A stretch of 45,458 bases of DNA from a bacterium. Its GTDB lineage: Bacteria > Bacteroidota > Bacteroidia > Chitinophagales > Chitinophagaceae. The stretch lies in the NCBI GenBank assembly GCA_027364635.1, contig DAHXOZ010000006.1, forward strand, positions 1-45,458. The letters are read 5' to 3'. A program made the translations under genes and the position numbers. How positions within the stretch are numbered: the stretch's first letter is position 1; every line of letters starts with the position of its first letter. This document shows, one piece after another, positions 33,726 through 42,501 of the stretch. The notes under the pieces are model-generated. The model had not been told where the DNA came from. It worked only from the letters and a program-made list of their open reading frames with translations, and did not search any database.

Positions 33726-34988
33726 TTACTGTTTTAATTTTATAAATCCTTCACTATCTATTAAAAATTGTGCATTTATTGCTACACTATCTTTTGTATC
33801 CAAACCATCAGTCACCTGGATTAAATTCTTAGCTACAATACCTGTACTTACCTGGTGTGCTTTAAAGACATTTCCTTTTTTTAGAAAAACTATTTTGTTC
33901 AATCCGAGGGAAAGCACCGATTCTTTTGGCAGCCAATTACTAAACTTTGTTTGAATGTTTAGCGTGGCTTTTACCTGGCTTCCTACAGGTATCATTGATT
34001 TGGAATTATTAATATAAACCCTTGCAGATATTGTTTTAGAACCATTTTTATAAAAGGGTTCTATAAAATTAATTTTAGAAAAAATCTTTTTATCAGGCGC
34101 CGTTTCAGGAATGATGGTTACCGGCGTACCAACTTTTATTAAGGAATTTTCTCCGGGAAAAAGGTTTAGAGTGACCCAAACATTATTCACATTATTTACC
34201 TGGAATACCGGCTGTCCTTTTTCTACATACATACCTTCCTTTATTGATAATTCACCCGATTCATTCATAGGAATTATTTGTTGTGATGAATTCATATTTC
34301 CTGTTTCATGTACATGGCCGGTGTAACTGCTATAAATGGTAACACTGTAGATCGCTTTACCTGTCGCAATAACTTTTTGCAATTGGTTATTATTCATGCC
34401 GAGCAATAACAATCTTTGTTTTGCTGCATTGATTAGCGGTGTGTTTGTTGGGTCATTTTTTATTAGGAACAATAAATTTTGTTGTCCCGTTAAAAGTTCA
34501 GGACTGTAAATATCCATCACTTTATCGCCCGCACGCACAGGCTGATAGCGGTATTTTATATACAGTTTTTCTATCCGTCCCGAAACTCTTGCCGATATCG
34601 TTTTCATAAATCTGGTATCATACTCCACGCTACCCAACGCATCTAATTGTATCTCCTGATTGGCAAATTGCATGGTGGTAACGGGTATAGAAGATACTAC
34701 TGTGTTATTATCGCTTTGAAGTAATGTTGAAAGGTCAACTTCCGAAATTTCCCTGCTTGCATTTTCTTTTTTTACCAAAGGCATTCCACAAATAGGGCAA
34801 TTGCCCGGCTCATGCCTTATTATCTGCGGATGCATAGGGCAGGTATAGGTTTCTTCTGTGCCAGCATTTGCTGAAACCTTTTTATCAGAATTGTCTTTGC
34901 ATCCCGTGAAAGTGAAAAAAGCAGTGGCAAGGATAAAAACAAAAGATTTCAGTATAATTGATTTTCTGATTTTCATATTCATATTCAT
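33726..34988 (-). CDS. cusB: CusB-type RND adaptor with heavy-metal-binding domain (first adaptor)
   Basis: A 420-aa lipoprotein (lipobox FTGC near residue 30). Domain HMBD: YTCPMHPQII and CPICGMPLV (about 48-72), then lipoyl halves around 'SGRIEKLYIKYRYQPV', a short hairpin and 'GMYVEKGQPVFQVNNVNNVW'. It delivers Cu(I)/Ag(I) to CusA and braces the tripartite pump. The ATG overlaps the cusC stop (ATGA), so translation is coupled. It differs from the second adaptor in lacking the Met-rich tail. Confidence 0.9.
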   Translation of the reverse strand: MNMNMKIRKSIILKSFVFILATAFFTFTGCKDNSDKKVSANAGTEETYTCPMHPQIIRHEPGNCPICGMPLVKKENASREISEVDLSTLLQSDNNTVVSSIPVTTMQFANQEIQLDALGSVEYDTRFMKTISARVSGRIEKLYIKYRYQPVRAGDKVMDIYSPELLTGQQNLLFLIKNDPTNTPLINAAKQRLLLLGMNNNQLQKVIATGKAIYSVTIYSSYTGHVHETGNMNSSQQIIPMNESGELSIKEGMYVEKGQPVFQVNNVNNVWVTLNLFPGENSLIKVGTPVTIIPETAPDKKIFSKINFIEPFYKNGSKTISARVYINNSKSMIPVGSQVKATLNIQTKFSNWLPKESVLSLGLNKIVFLKKGNVFKAHQVSTGIVAKNLIQVTDGLDTKDSVAINAQFLIDSEGFIKLKQ

Positions 34989-36244
34989 TTTTGTTCAAGT
35001 GTCTTATCCATCTGCACCTGAAGATTTAATAATTCCTGTAACTGGTCGAGATAATCGAGTTGGGTCATGTTGAGTGTTTGCCAGGCATCGAATAATTCAA
35101 ATAATTCTCCTGTGTTTTGTTCATAAGCCAACTGCATAGTTTGATAATTTTTTTTCAATGCCGGAATAATATTTCCTTCAAACAATTGCAATTGTTTTTT
35201 CTTACTTTTAATAGAAGAAAGTAATCCGTTAGCCTCTCCGGCAGCTTTATTGATAATTACTTGCTTCTCAGCTTCTATGGATTGGGCTTTCCATTTTAAA
35301 CTTTCAATATTGGCTTTATAAGAGCCCGAAGACCAGGGGGCTAACGGGATTTTAACCATAGCCATTAAAGAAAATTGCCAGGGGCTTTTTCCAAATCCCA
35401 TCATGTGATCATATTTAATTCCAAACTGCGGTAGTTGCCTCGTTCTTTCAAGATTCAGTTGAAGTTGATTGATCTCTAAATCCTGCATTACTGCTTTTAT
35501 ATCACTCCGATTCTGTAATAAATAGTTGCTATCAACAGGATTATAATTTTTGATTGTATAATTTGTGTCAATAACAAAGTTTTCATTCCTATCACGATTC
35601 ATTAAAGTATTCAACAGGATTTGTTTCTGCTTTATTTCGTTGTTCAATTGCTCGCGCTGGTTTTCTATTTTCCCCAACTCTGCTTTTGCTTTGTAATAAG
35701 CATTTAGTTTCCCCAGATTATTTTTGTACCGCAATTCTGTACTTTGAATCATAAAATTCAGCAGCTTTTCATTATCATTTAGTACGGTTTGTTTTTTTTC
35801 AATAACCAGCCAATCGTAATAATTTTTCTTTGCTTCGGCATATAAATTATTGAGAGAAAATTGTTTATTTTCTTTATTTACTGATGACAAAGCCTGCAGA
35901 TATGCTGCGTTGGCATTTTGTTCTTTTTTATTGGGAAACATTTGCGAAGCGCTAACCATGAAAGAACCCATTCCGTTTTGAGTGCCCCTTGGTGTAGCCA
36001 TAACTTTTGTAAGGCCAATATTATAGGGTGTCATATAAAAACCTGCACCAAATTCAGGTGGTGCCCAGCTTTTAGCGCCCTTGGCCACTTCATCCGAAGA
36101 GCGGATCTCTGCGTCATACATTTTCATTTCCGGATGATCTTTTTGGATGATTGAAAATATATTTTCAAGATTCATCTTTTGCTGTCCGTAAGTGGTTACA
36201 GCAAACAAACAAATAATGGAAATTCCTGTTAGTGATCGTTTCAT
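34985..36244 (-). CDS. cusC: TolC-family outer-membrane factor of the Cus system
   Basis: I start it at 36244 (MKRSLTGISIICLFAVTTYGQQ), which gives a normal signal peptide and a 4-nt gap after cusA; the track start is 13 codons upstream inside cusA. 419 aa. Typical TolC/OEP features: 'LENIFSIIQKDHPEMKMYDAEI', two coiled-coil repeats, 'FSLMAMVKIPLAPWSSGSYKANI' near the second strand, and 'NTGELFELFDAWQTL' at the end. It forms the outer-membrane exit of the Cus pump. Confidence 0.87.
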   Translation of the reverse strand: MKRSLTGISIICLFAVTTYGQQKMNLENIFSIIQKDHPEMKMYDAEIRSSDEVAKGAKSWAPPEFGAGFYMTPYNIGLTKVMATPRGTQNGMGSFMVSASQMFPNKKEQNANAAYLQALSSVNKENKQFSLNNLYAEAKKNYYDWLVIEKKQTVLNDNEKLLNFMIQSTELRYKNNLGKLNAYYKAKAELGKIENQREQLNNEIKQKQILLNTLMNRDRNENFVIDTNYTIKNYNPVDSNYLLQNRSDIKAVMQDLEINQLQLNLERTRQLPQFGIKYDHMMGFGKSPWQFSLMAMVKIPLAPWSSGSYKANIESLKWKAQSIEAEKQVIINKAAGEANGLLSSIKSKKKQLQLFEGNIIPALKKNYQTMQLAYEQNTGELFELFDAWQTLNMTQLDYLDQLQELLNLQVQMDKTLEQK

Positions 36245-36248
36245 AATT

Positions 36249-38189
36249 TTAATGTTTTGCATCAGGTACTTCAATTTTGCCATATTTTTTTAACTCGTAT
36301 TCTTTACTCATCAAAAAGATAATTGGCGTTACTAAAAGAATATGAATTGATGATGTAAATACTCCACCAATCATAGGAAGAACAATAGGTATCATCACAT
36401 CGCTTCCAACTCCTGAACTCCAAAGAATAGGAATCAGGCCAAAAAGGATCACACAAACGGTCATTATTTTTGGCCTTACCCGTTTGGCAGCGCCAAGTAT
36501 CACATATTCCCTTAAATCGGCTTTGCTAATGGTTTCCCTTGAATTGCCTTTTAATGCTATCAACTGATCCATCGCATCATAGAGGTAAATGATCATTACC
36601 ACACTGGTTTCCACCGCCAAACCAAACAGCGCAATAAAGCCAACAGCCACCGCTATTGATAAATTTACTCCCCAGAAGTATATCATGAATGCACCTCCAA
36701 TTAAAGCAAAAGGAAGAGAGACTAAACTTAACAAAGCCTCCCTAACAGAATGAAATGCAAAATACATGGAGAAAAAAATGATCAGCAACACAATCGGCAA
36801 AATGATCTTCATCGTTTTTTCGCTGCTCAATAAATTTTCATATTGTCCGCTCCAGTCAATAAAATAACCTTTTGGCAATTTAGTAAGCATCGTATTTAAT
36901 CTTGACTGCGCTTCCTGCACCGTTCCCGCAAGGTCTCTATCTCTTACATTAAACAAAACCGTTCCACGCAATAAGGCATTCTCAGAATTAATCATTGGCG
37001 GCCCTTCGGTAATCGCAATATCTGCCACTGCATTTAATGGAATCGGGCCAAACTCCTTGGTTTGTACCAGCAAACTTTTCAGCGCTTCCATATTATCCCT
37101 AAAATCCTGTCCATAGCGTGCGATGACCGGAAATCGTTGCCGGCCTTCGATTGTGGTTGTAAGTTTCATTCCGCCCAAGGCGCTCTGTACCACTGCGTTC
37201 ACATCATCCACGGTTAAACCATAACGGCTGATTTCGTCTCTTTTGATTTTAATGTCAATATACTTTCCACCTGTAATTGGTTCTACATACAAATCTTTCA
37301 CGCCGTTGATTCCCTGCAATTCATTTTTTATTTTTTGGGAAAAAGCGTAAATCGTATCCAAATTTTGTCCATACACTTTCACTCCAACATCAGTCCTGAT
37401 GCCGGTTGACAGCATATTGATGCGGTTAATGATTGGTTGTGTCCATCCATTGGTAACGCCGGGAATTTGCAATTTGCTGTTCAGTTCATTGATAATATCT
37501 TCTTTTGTTTTTCCGGCTCTCCATTCAGATTTTGGTTTTAATAAAACAATAGTCTCAATCATACTAATAGGAGAATTATCAGTGGCTGTATTCGCCCTTC
37601 CTGCTTTGCCTAAAACATTTTTCACTTCCGGCACGGAAGCAATAATTTTATCCTGAACCTGCAGGATTCTTTTTACTTCAGTATTAGAAACATCTGGCAT
37701 CATCACAGGCATGAATAATATAGAGCCTTCATCTAACGGCGGCATAAATTCGCGACCCAAACTTAAAATCAGTGGAATACTTACCAGTAAGGCAATGATA
37801 TTAATAGCTATGGTTGTTTTGCGCCATTTGATGCACAATCGAATGACAGGTTCATAAATCTTGCGCAATCCTTTATTTAACGGGTTTGCAGATTCAGGTG
37901 TAAATCTTCCTTTCAGAAAGAAGGAGATCAAGACTGGAGTAAGGGTTAACACCAGAATAGCATCTATTGCAATAATGAAAGTTTTGGTGTATGCCAAAGG
38001 ATGAAACAATTTCCCTTCCTGCCCCGTAAGTAAAAATATAGGAAGAAAGGAAGCAATAATTATAATAGTTGAAAAAAATACGCCTCTGGAAACCTGTTTG
38101 CATGAGCGTTCTATAATACTTAATCTTACCTCTTTCGGTATTTTTACATAATTCTTTTTAGTTACTATTTTTTTAAAAATGTTTCTCAT
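36249..38189 (-). CDS. cusA: CusA-type RND pump, C-terminal part of a split gene
   Basis: The start used is ATG 38187-38189 (MRNIFKKIVTKKN), one base after the stop of the N-terminal ORF. 646 aa, from just before TM5 ('GVFFSTIIIIASFLPIFLLTGQEGKLF') through the second periplasmic domain to TM12. It keeps the relay Glu (GLAVETSVVMIIYL, about 555) and Lys (RVRPKIMTV). With the upstream ORF it totals 1073 aa, the size of a whole CusA. The first ~20 residues are a basic, possibly amphipathic extension with no counterpart in E. coli CusA. Whether the two halves assemble is open. Confidence 0.85.
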   Translation of the reverse strand: MRNIFKKIVTKKNYVKIPKEVRLSIIERSCKQVSRGVFFSTIIIIASFLPIFLLTGQEGKLFHPLAYTKTFIIAIDAILVLTLTPVLISFFLKGRFTPESANPLNKGLRKIYEPVIRLCIKWRKTTIAINIIALLVSIPLILSLGREFMPPLDEGSILFMPVMMPDVSNTEVKRILQVQDKIIASVPEVKNVLGKAGRANTATDNSPISMIETIVLLKPKSEWRAGKTKEDIINELNSKLQIPGVTNGWTQPIINRINMLSTGIRTDVGVKVYGQNLDTIYAFSQKIKNELQGINGVKDLYVEPITGGKYIDIKIKRDEISRYGLTVDDVNAVVQSALGGMKLTTTIEGRQRFPVIARYGQDFRDNMEALKSLLVQTKEFGPIPLNAVADIAITEGPPMINSENALLRGTVLFNVRDRDLAGTVQEAQSRLNTMLTKLPKGYFIDWSGQYENLLSSEKTMKIILPIVLLIIFFSMYFAFHSVREALLSLVSLPFALIGGAFMIYFWGVNLSIAVAVGFIALFGLAVETSVVMIIYLYDAMDQLIALKGNSRETISKADLREYVILGAAKRVRPKIMTVCVILFGLIPILWSSGVGSDVMIPIVLPMIGGVFTSSIHILLVTPIIFLMSKEYELKKYGKIEVPDAKH

Positions 38190-38190
38190 T

Positions 38191-39474
38191 TTATTTAGGT
38201 TTATTAGCAGGATTGTTTTGCCATTCAGATAAGTTGTGATACGCGTTTTCCGACATGATAATGCCATTGTCAACAATAACTCCTATAGCCAGCGCTATCC
38301 CTGTAAGCGACATAATATTGGAAGAAAGGCCAAACGCATTTAGTAAAATAAAGCTGATGGCAATCGTGACGGGAATCTGGATAATGATATTCAGGGCGCT
38401 GCGCCAATGAAACAGGAAGAGTAAAACGATCAGCGAAACTGCGATCATTTCTTCTATTAATTTTCCTTTGATATTTTCTATGGCAGCTTCAATTAATGTG
38501 CTGCGGTCGTACGCGAATTTAAAATGAACTCCCTCAGGCAATCCTTTTTCAACCACTTCCATTTTTGCTTTTACATCATGAATTACTTTATCAGCGTTTT
38601 CCCCATATCGCATCACTACTATTCCTCCAACAACTTCTCCTTCGCCATTTTGATCAAAAATGCCTAACCGTTCGCCGCCGCCTAACTGTACTGTACCAAT
38701 ATCTTTTATCCTGACAGGAATACCGTTGTTATTGGCAATTCCTATGTTTTCGATGTCTTCTTTGTTCTTTATGTAACCAAGACCGCGAATAATGTAAGAC
38801 ATATCGCTCATCTCAAATTTTCGTCCACCAACATCATTGTTATTGGCTTTCACTTTGTTCATCACATCCATCAGCGAGATATTGTAATACTGCAATTTCA
38901 ATGGATCAACCACGATTTGGTATTGCTTTTCAAAGCCACCGAAAGATGCTATTTCTGCAACCCCGGGAACGGTTTGCAAAGCAAATTTGATGTACCAGTC
39001 CTGCAAAGTTCTTTGCTCGCCGAGGTCTAAATTTTTAGCGTCTAACGTGTACCAAAGAATATGCCCAACGCCTGTTCCATCAGGGCCGAGCGCAGGAGTA
39101 ACACCGGGCGGAAGCAAACGCTGTGCATAATTCAAGCGTTCCAACACGCGGGTTCTTGCCCAATAAATATCTACATTATCTTCAAAAATTACATACACAA
39201 AACTCATCCCGAACATAGAAGTGCCGCGAATGTTTTTGACCTTTGGAATACCCTGGAGGTTGGATACCAAAGGGAATGTGATCTGGTCTTCCATGATCTG
39301 TGGGCTTTGGCCTTCCCATTCTGTAAAAACAATTACCTGGTTTTCCGAAAGATCGGGAATGGCATCAATCGGATTTTTTTGTACGGCGTAGATTCCCCAC
39401 GCAAACAAGCTCAATGCAATTACCAAAACAATATACCTGTTGCGGAGTGAAAGTTCAATTAGTTTCTGAACCAT
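38191..39474 (-). CDS. cusA: CusA-type RND pump, N-terminal part of a split gene
   Basis: 427 aa: TM1 ('IVLVIALSLFAWGIYAV'), 'NPIDAIPDLSENQVIVFTEW', the first periplasmic domain with 'GTSMFGMSFVYVIF', and TM2-TM4 ending IGVIVDNGIIMSENAYHNLSEW. The single relay Asp (no DFG Asp) marks a monovalent Cu(I)/Ag(I) pump. The ORF then stops (KPK-TAA) in the cytoplasmic loop before TM5. The sequence reads CCT AAA TAA A ATG, so reinitiation on the second half is possible. First pump gene of the operon, 148 nt after a HYC_CC_PP gene. Confidence 0.87.
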   Translation of the reverse strand: MVQKLIELSLRNRYIVLVIALSLFAWGIYAVQKNPIDAIPDLSENQVIVFTEWEGQSPQIMEDQITFPLVSNLQGIPKVKNIRGTSMFGMSFVYVIFEDNVDIYWARTRVLERLNYAQRLLPPGVTPALGPDGTGVGHILWYTLDAKNLDLGEQRTLQDWYIKFALQTVPGVAEIASFGGFEKQYQIVVDPLKLQYYNISLMDVMNKVKANNNDVGGRKFEMSDMSYIIRGLGYIKNKEDIENIGIANNNGIPVRIKDIGTVQLGGGERLGIFDQNGEGEVVGGIVVMRYGENADKVIHDVKAKMEVVEKGLPEGVHFKFAYDRSTLIEAAIENIKGKLIEEMIAVSLIVLLFLFHWRSALNIIIQIPVTIAISFILLNAFGLSSNIMSLTGIALAIGVIVDNGIIMSENAYHNLSEWQNNPANKPK

Positions 39475-39622
39475 TGTTGATTATTTAATTCGTTTCCTTT
39501 TTAAGATTATGTACTAACTCCATTCAGTAGCAAAATGAAAAAGGAATAATAGTGAATTTGAAAAATAGAATGGACGTAGAATTGGCTTAAATAAAGCCTT
39601 GTCCGACAAAAGGAAGGTTAAA

Positions 39623-40009
39623 TCAAATTCTAAAAACGCAATTGAAAATATAATCCGGAACCGTATGAAGTAGCGGCGGCGCATTGCTTAGGTTAGCAAT
39701 ATAAATTTCCTGAGAAGGAAAATTAATTACCTGAAAAGATAAAGGAAATAAATGTAAATTGATAAAGTGTAAAACAGGTGTGCAAATTACATCAGCGGTA
39801 ACATGATTATCTTTTACTTTAAAGAATTGATATTTTGTTTTGCAGCAATCGCTTGTGCCATCATCGTTAGCACAGGTCTGTTGTTCGTGCTGCGTAATTG
39901 AAACAGTTACTGATTTTAAATTACCACAACAATAAAAACTTTTCAGACTTAACCCTAACGATGAGATAGAGTATATGCTAAGAAGTAATATGACGGTAAT
40001 TTTTTTCAC
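39623..40009 (-). CDS. HYC_CC_PP family protein, upstream of the Cus operon
   Basis: A 128-aa protein close to the classical HYC_CC_PP form: signal/TM (KKITVILLLSIYSISSLGLSL), FYCCGNLKS in the HYC position, TSDCCKTKYQFFKVKDNH (CC near 53), and NAPPLLHTV near the end. Start is GTG at 40007-40009 with a TATCTTTG box ending 8 nt before it. Less His-rich than the other two copies. Position suggests the first gene of the Cus transcription unit. Function unknown; probably envelope located. Confidence 0.72.
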   Translation of the reverse strand: MKKITVILLLSIYSISSLGLSLKSFYCCGNLKSVTVSITQHEQQTCANDDGTSDCCKTKYQFFKVKDNHVTADVICTPVLHFINLHLFPLSFQVINFPSQEIYIANLSNAPPLLHTVPDYIFNCVFRI

Positions 40010-40017
40010 TGTTCGCG

Positions 40018-40025
40018 CAAAGATA
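40018..40025 (-). promoter_or_regulatory. Bacteroidota -7 promoter element upstream of HYC_CC_PP/Cus genes
   Basis: TATCTTTG on the minus strand, ending 8 nt before the GTG start at 40009. The same octamer serves both mercury regulators. The nearest TTTG is 23 nt upstream, longer than the usual 19. Confidence 0.45.
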
Positions 40026-40131
40026 AAGTTATTTGAGATTCTGTTTTACAAAGAATTTCATAAGTTCGTATAATGTAATGGTAAATTTATGTACCAATTT
40101 GAAAAAATAGAAAGACTGAATTTAATAAAAT

Positions 40132-40166
40132 ATGATTTTGATCATCTAAAATATGATTTTAATCAT
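40132..40166. promoter_or_regulatory. two tandem FNR/CRP-like palindromes
   Basis: ATGATTTTGATCAT (40132-40145) and ATGATTTTAATCAT (40153-40166), within a near-perfect 21-bp tandem repeat, so the centres are two helical turns apart. The core TGAT-N4-ATCA fits Crp/Fnr-family sites. They lie 107 nt upstream of the -7 box of the HYC_CC_PP gene and just after the arsC remnant. The rest of 40010-40197 shows nothing else. Confidence 0.5.
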
Positions 40167-40197
40167 CGAAGGCCTTTAAAGATATTAAGGTTATAAA

Positions 40198-40603
40198 TTA
40201 TTTAGCAATAAAATCTTTAGAATAAGTTCTAATCATATTTCTTACTTCCCTGAACTTTTCCATTACCTCATTCTTCGCTGCCTTTTGCTTTTGCAGGATC
40301 ATAAAATTATAATGAATTTTTTTTGCCTCTGAGGGAAAGAGTGGCATCTTTCTTTTGCATTATCACATACGGTTATTACAAATCAAAATCAATATTCCGG
40401 TATTCTTCTATATTATTTGAGGTATGGTGCGAAATATCAATGCCGTCTTTTTTCATCACAGCAATGGCCCGCGAATTTACGCCATGCGTTTCAATGCCTG
40501 CAGAATATATTTTTGCTTTGCCATTTGCAAAATACCTTAAATAGCCTTCTGCTATCTGGCTGCGGCAACTATTGGCTATGCAAAGCACTAATACTTTTTT
40601 CAT
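40198..40603 (-). pseudogene. arsC: arsenate reductase (thioredoxin-type ArsC), frameshifted
   Basis: The intact start MKKVLVLCIANSCRSQIAEGYL carries the CX5R phosphatase-like loop, and 'YSAGIETHGVN' and 'DGIDISHHTSNN' follow. The ORF stops after IDFDL at 75 codons. Reading on through shifted frames restores the usual sequence: VITVCDNAKERC, then PLFPSEAKKIHYNF, then YDPAKAKGSEE, then EVMEKFREVRNMIRTYSKDF and stop. I infer three 1-nt deletions and one 1-nt insertion, mostly in short homopolymers. With these corrected the length is 408 nt, the normal ArsC size. Last gene of the ars operon; arsenate reduction from this copy is probably lost. Confidence 0.8.
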
Positions 40604-40622
40604 TTTAAATTTTGATTTCATT

Positions 40623-41396
40623 TTAAAACCCTTTTCTCAACATTTCTGCATACTCGTCAGGCAACGGGCTTGTTTCTATTGCCTTTGCAGCCGTTTCTAC
40701 GTCATAATCAAAACGGATAAAATCAATGCCAATACTGTCTTTATTGGAAATGCTGCTGTTCTCATTTATGGTAAGTATCACATAGCCGCCTTGAGGATTT
40801 CCATCCTTTGGTTTACCTACTGAACCAATGTTTATTGCATGACGATAATGAGTATCTTCATCTAACACTGATGGTAAAATTCTGTGATAAGGTTTGTGAG
40901 TATGACCAAAGCACATAATGTCTGCGTCAGCCTGTTCCATTATTCTTAATAGACTTTTTTCTTCCCTGTCTTCAAACAAATACTCATTTATTTTTCGCGG
41001 ACTTCCATGCACTAATAATAAATTGAGCTTATCATTATTCAACTGAAACTCTATTTTGATATGAGCCGGTAATGTTCTTAAATATTTTCTTTCATCTTCT
41101 TTGATAATCGAGTTGGTAAAAGAGATGGATATTTTGCCCATTTCTTTTTCATGTTCTTCTTTATAGGCACAACCGCAATCATCACTCTTTCTGCCAATCC
41201 CAAAATCATAATTGCCTGCAATTGTTGGAATATGCCTTTTTCTTATTTCACTGATTACTTCATTTGGCCAGATATTATAACCTACTAAATCGCCAAGGCA
41301 ATAAAGGGCATCAGGTTTACGATTTTCAACGTCTTTAAAAAAGGCTTCAAGTGCTGGTAGATTGGCATGAATGTCGGAAAATAATGCAATTTTCAT
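40623..41396 (-). CDS. metallophosphoesterase (calcineurin-like) in the ars operon
   Basis: A 257-aa soluble enzyme with all the dimetal ligands: DIHAN (8-12), GDLVGY, GNYD, HGSPR and GHTHKPY. It resembles the YfcE/MJ0936 phosphodiesterase group. An insert near 75 carries DDCGCAYKEEH, a Cys pair not needed for the metal site. It lies 9 nt after acr3 and 19 nt before arsC. The substrate is unknown; a role on arsenylated or phosphorylated small molecules is only suggested by position. Confidence 0.8.
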   Translation of the reverse strand: MKIALFSDIHANLPALEAFFKDVENRKPDALYCLGDLVGYNIWPNEVISEIRKRHIPTIAGNYDFGIGRKSDDCGCAYKEEHEKEMGKISISFTNSIIKEDERKYLRTLPAHIKIEFQLNNDKLNLLLVHGSPRKINEYLFEDREEKSLLRIMEQADADIMCFGHTHKPYHRILPSVLDEDTHYRHAINIGSVGKPKDGNPQGGYVILTINENSSISNKDSIGIDFIRFDYDVETAAKAIETSPLPDEYAEMLRKGF

Positions 41397-41405
41397 TTGT
41401 TGATT

Positions 41406-42488
41406 TTAAGCGTTTTGTAATTGTTGTTTTGAATAATATTTTCTTCTTAACCAAAAAGCCACATTCACCAGAGCAATTAATGCAGGCACTTCTACTAACG
41501 GGCCGATTACCCCCGCAAACGCCTGCCCTGAATTAATTCCAAAAACACCGATGGCTACTGCAATGGCTAATTCAAAATTATTTCCAGCTGCCGTAAAAGC
41601 TATTGAAGCATTCGTTGAATAATCCGCCCCCATTTTCTTGCCAATTAAGAAACTGACAAAAAACATCAGGACGAAATAAATGACTAAGGGAATAGCAATC
41701 CTTACAACATCCATTGGTATCTGCACAATCAATTCACCTTTTAAACTAAACATGATTACAATCGTAAAAAGTAACGCTATTAATGTAATTGGAGAAATCA
41801 TGGGAATGAATTTTTTCTCATACCATTCTTCACCTTTGAATTTTATCAATGAATACCTGCTTAGAATTCCTGCGGCAAATGGAATACCTAAATAGATAGC
41901 AACGCTTTCTGCAATTTGCCCGATAGTAATATTAACCTCTGAACCCGTAATGCCAAATAACGGAGGAAGAACTGATATAAACACATAAGCATAGACGCTA
42001 TATAATAATACCTGAAAAATACTGTTCAGCGCAACCAAACCTGCAGCATATTCTCTACTGCCTTCCGCTAATTCATTCCATACAATGACCATCGCAATAC
42101 AACGGGCAAGCCCAATCAGAATTAATCCGGTCATATATTCAGGATAACCGTGCAAAAAAACAATGGCGAGAATAAACATCAATACTGGCCCGATTATCCA
42201 ATTCAGAAACAACGAAACGCCCAATACTTTTGCATTTTTAAAAACCTCCCGCATTTTATCATACCTGACTTTTGCAAAAGGCGGATACATCATGAGGATT
42301 AATCCGATTGCCAGTGGAATATTTGTAGTTCCTGTTGAAAATGAATTAATAAATGCAGATGATGACGGAAAGAAGTATCCGATGGAAACACCAACAGCCA
42401 TTGCCAAAAAAATCCACAAGGTTAAATACCGGTCTAAAAAGCTTAATTTCTTTCTTTCATTTGCCGGAGCGCAATTGTTTGCTGTCAT
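41406..42488 (-). CDS. acr3: arsenite efflux transporter Acr3
   Basis: I start at 42488 ([22 protein letters not shown]), avoiding overlap with arsN1. 360 aa, ten TM helices. The Acr3 hallmark [16 protein letters not shown] is present with the essential Cys at about 130, and '[19 protein letters not shown]' is the conserved TM9 region with the Glu. It exports As(III) (and possibly Sb(III)) by proton exchange at the inner membrane. Confidence 0.93.
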   Translation of the reverse strand: MTANNCAPANERKKLSFLDRYLTLWIFLAMAVGVSIGYFFPSSSAFINSFSTGTTNIPLAIGLILMMYPPFAKVRYDKMREVFKNAKVLGVSLFLNWIIGPVLMFILAIVFLHGYPEYMTGLILIGLARCIAMVIVWNELAEGSREYAAGLVALNSIFQVLLYSVYAYVFISVLPPLFGITGSEVNITIGQIAESVAIYLGIPFAAGILSRYSLIKFKGEEWYEKKFIPMISPITLIALLFTIVIMFSLKGELIVQIPMDVVRIAIPLVIYFVLMFFVSFLIGKKMGADYSTNASIAFTAAGNNFELAIAVAIGVFGINSGQAFAGVIGPLVEVPALIALVNVAFWLRRKYYSKQQLQNA

Positions 42489-42501
42489 TCTGTTTTTTTT
42501 A

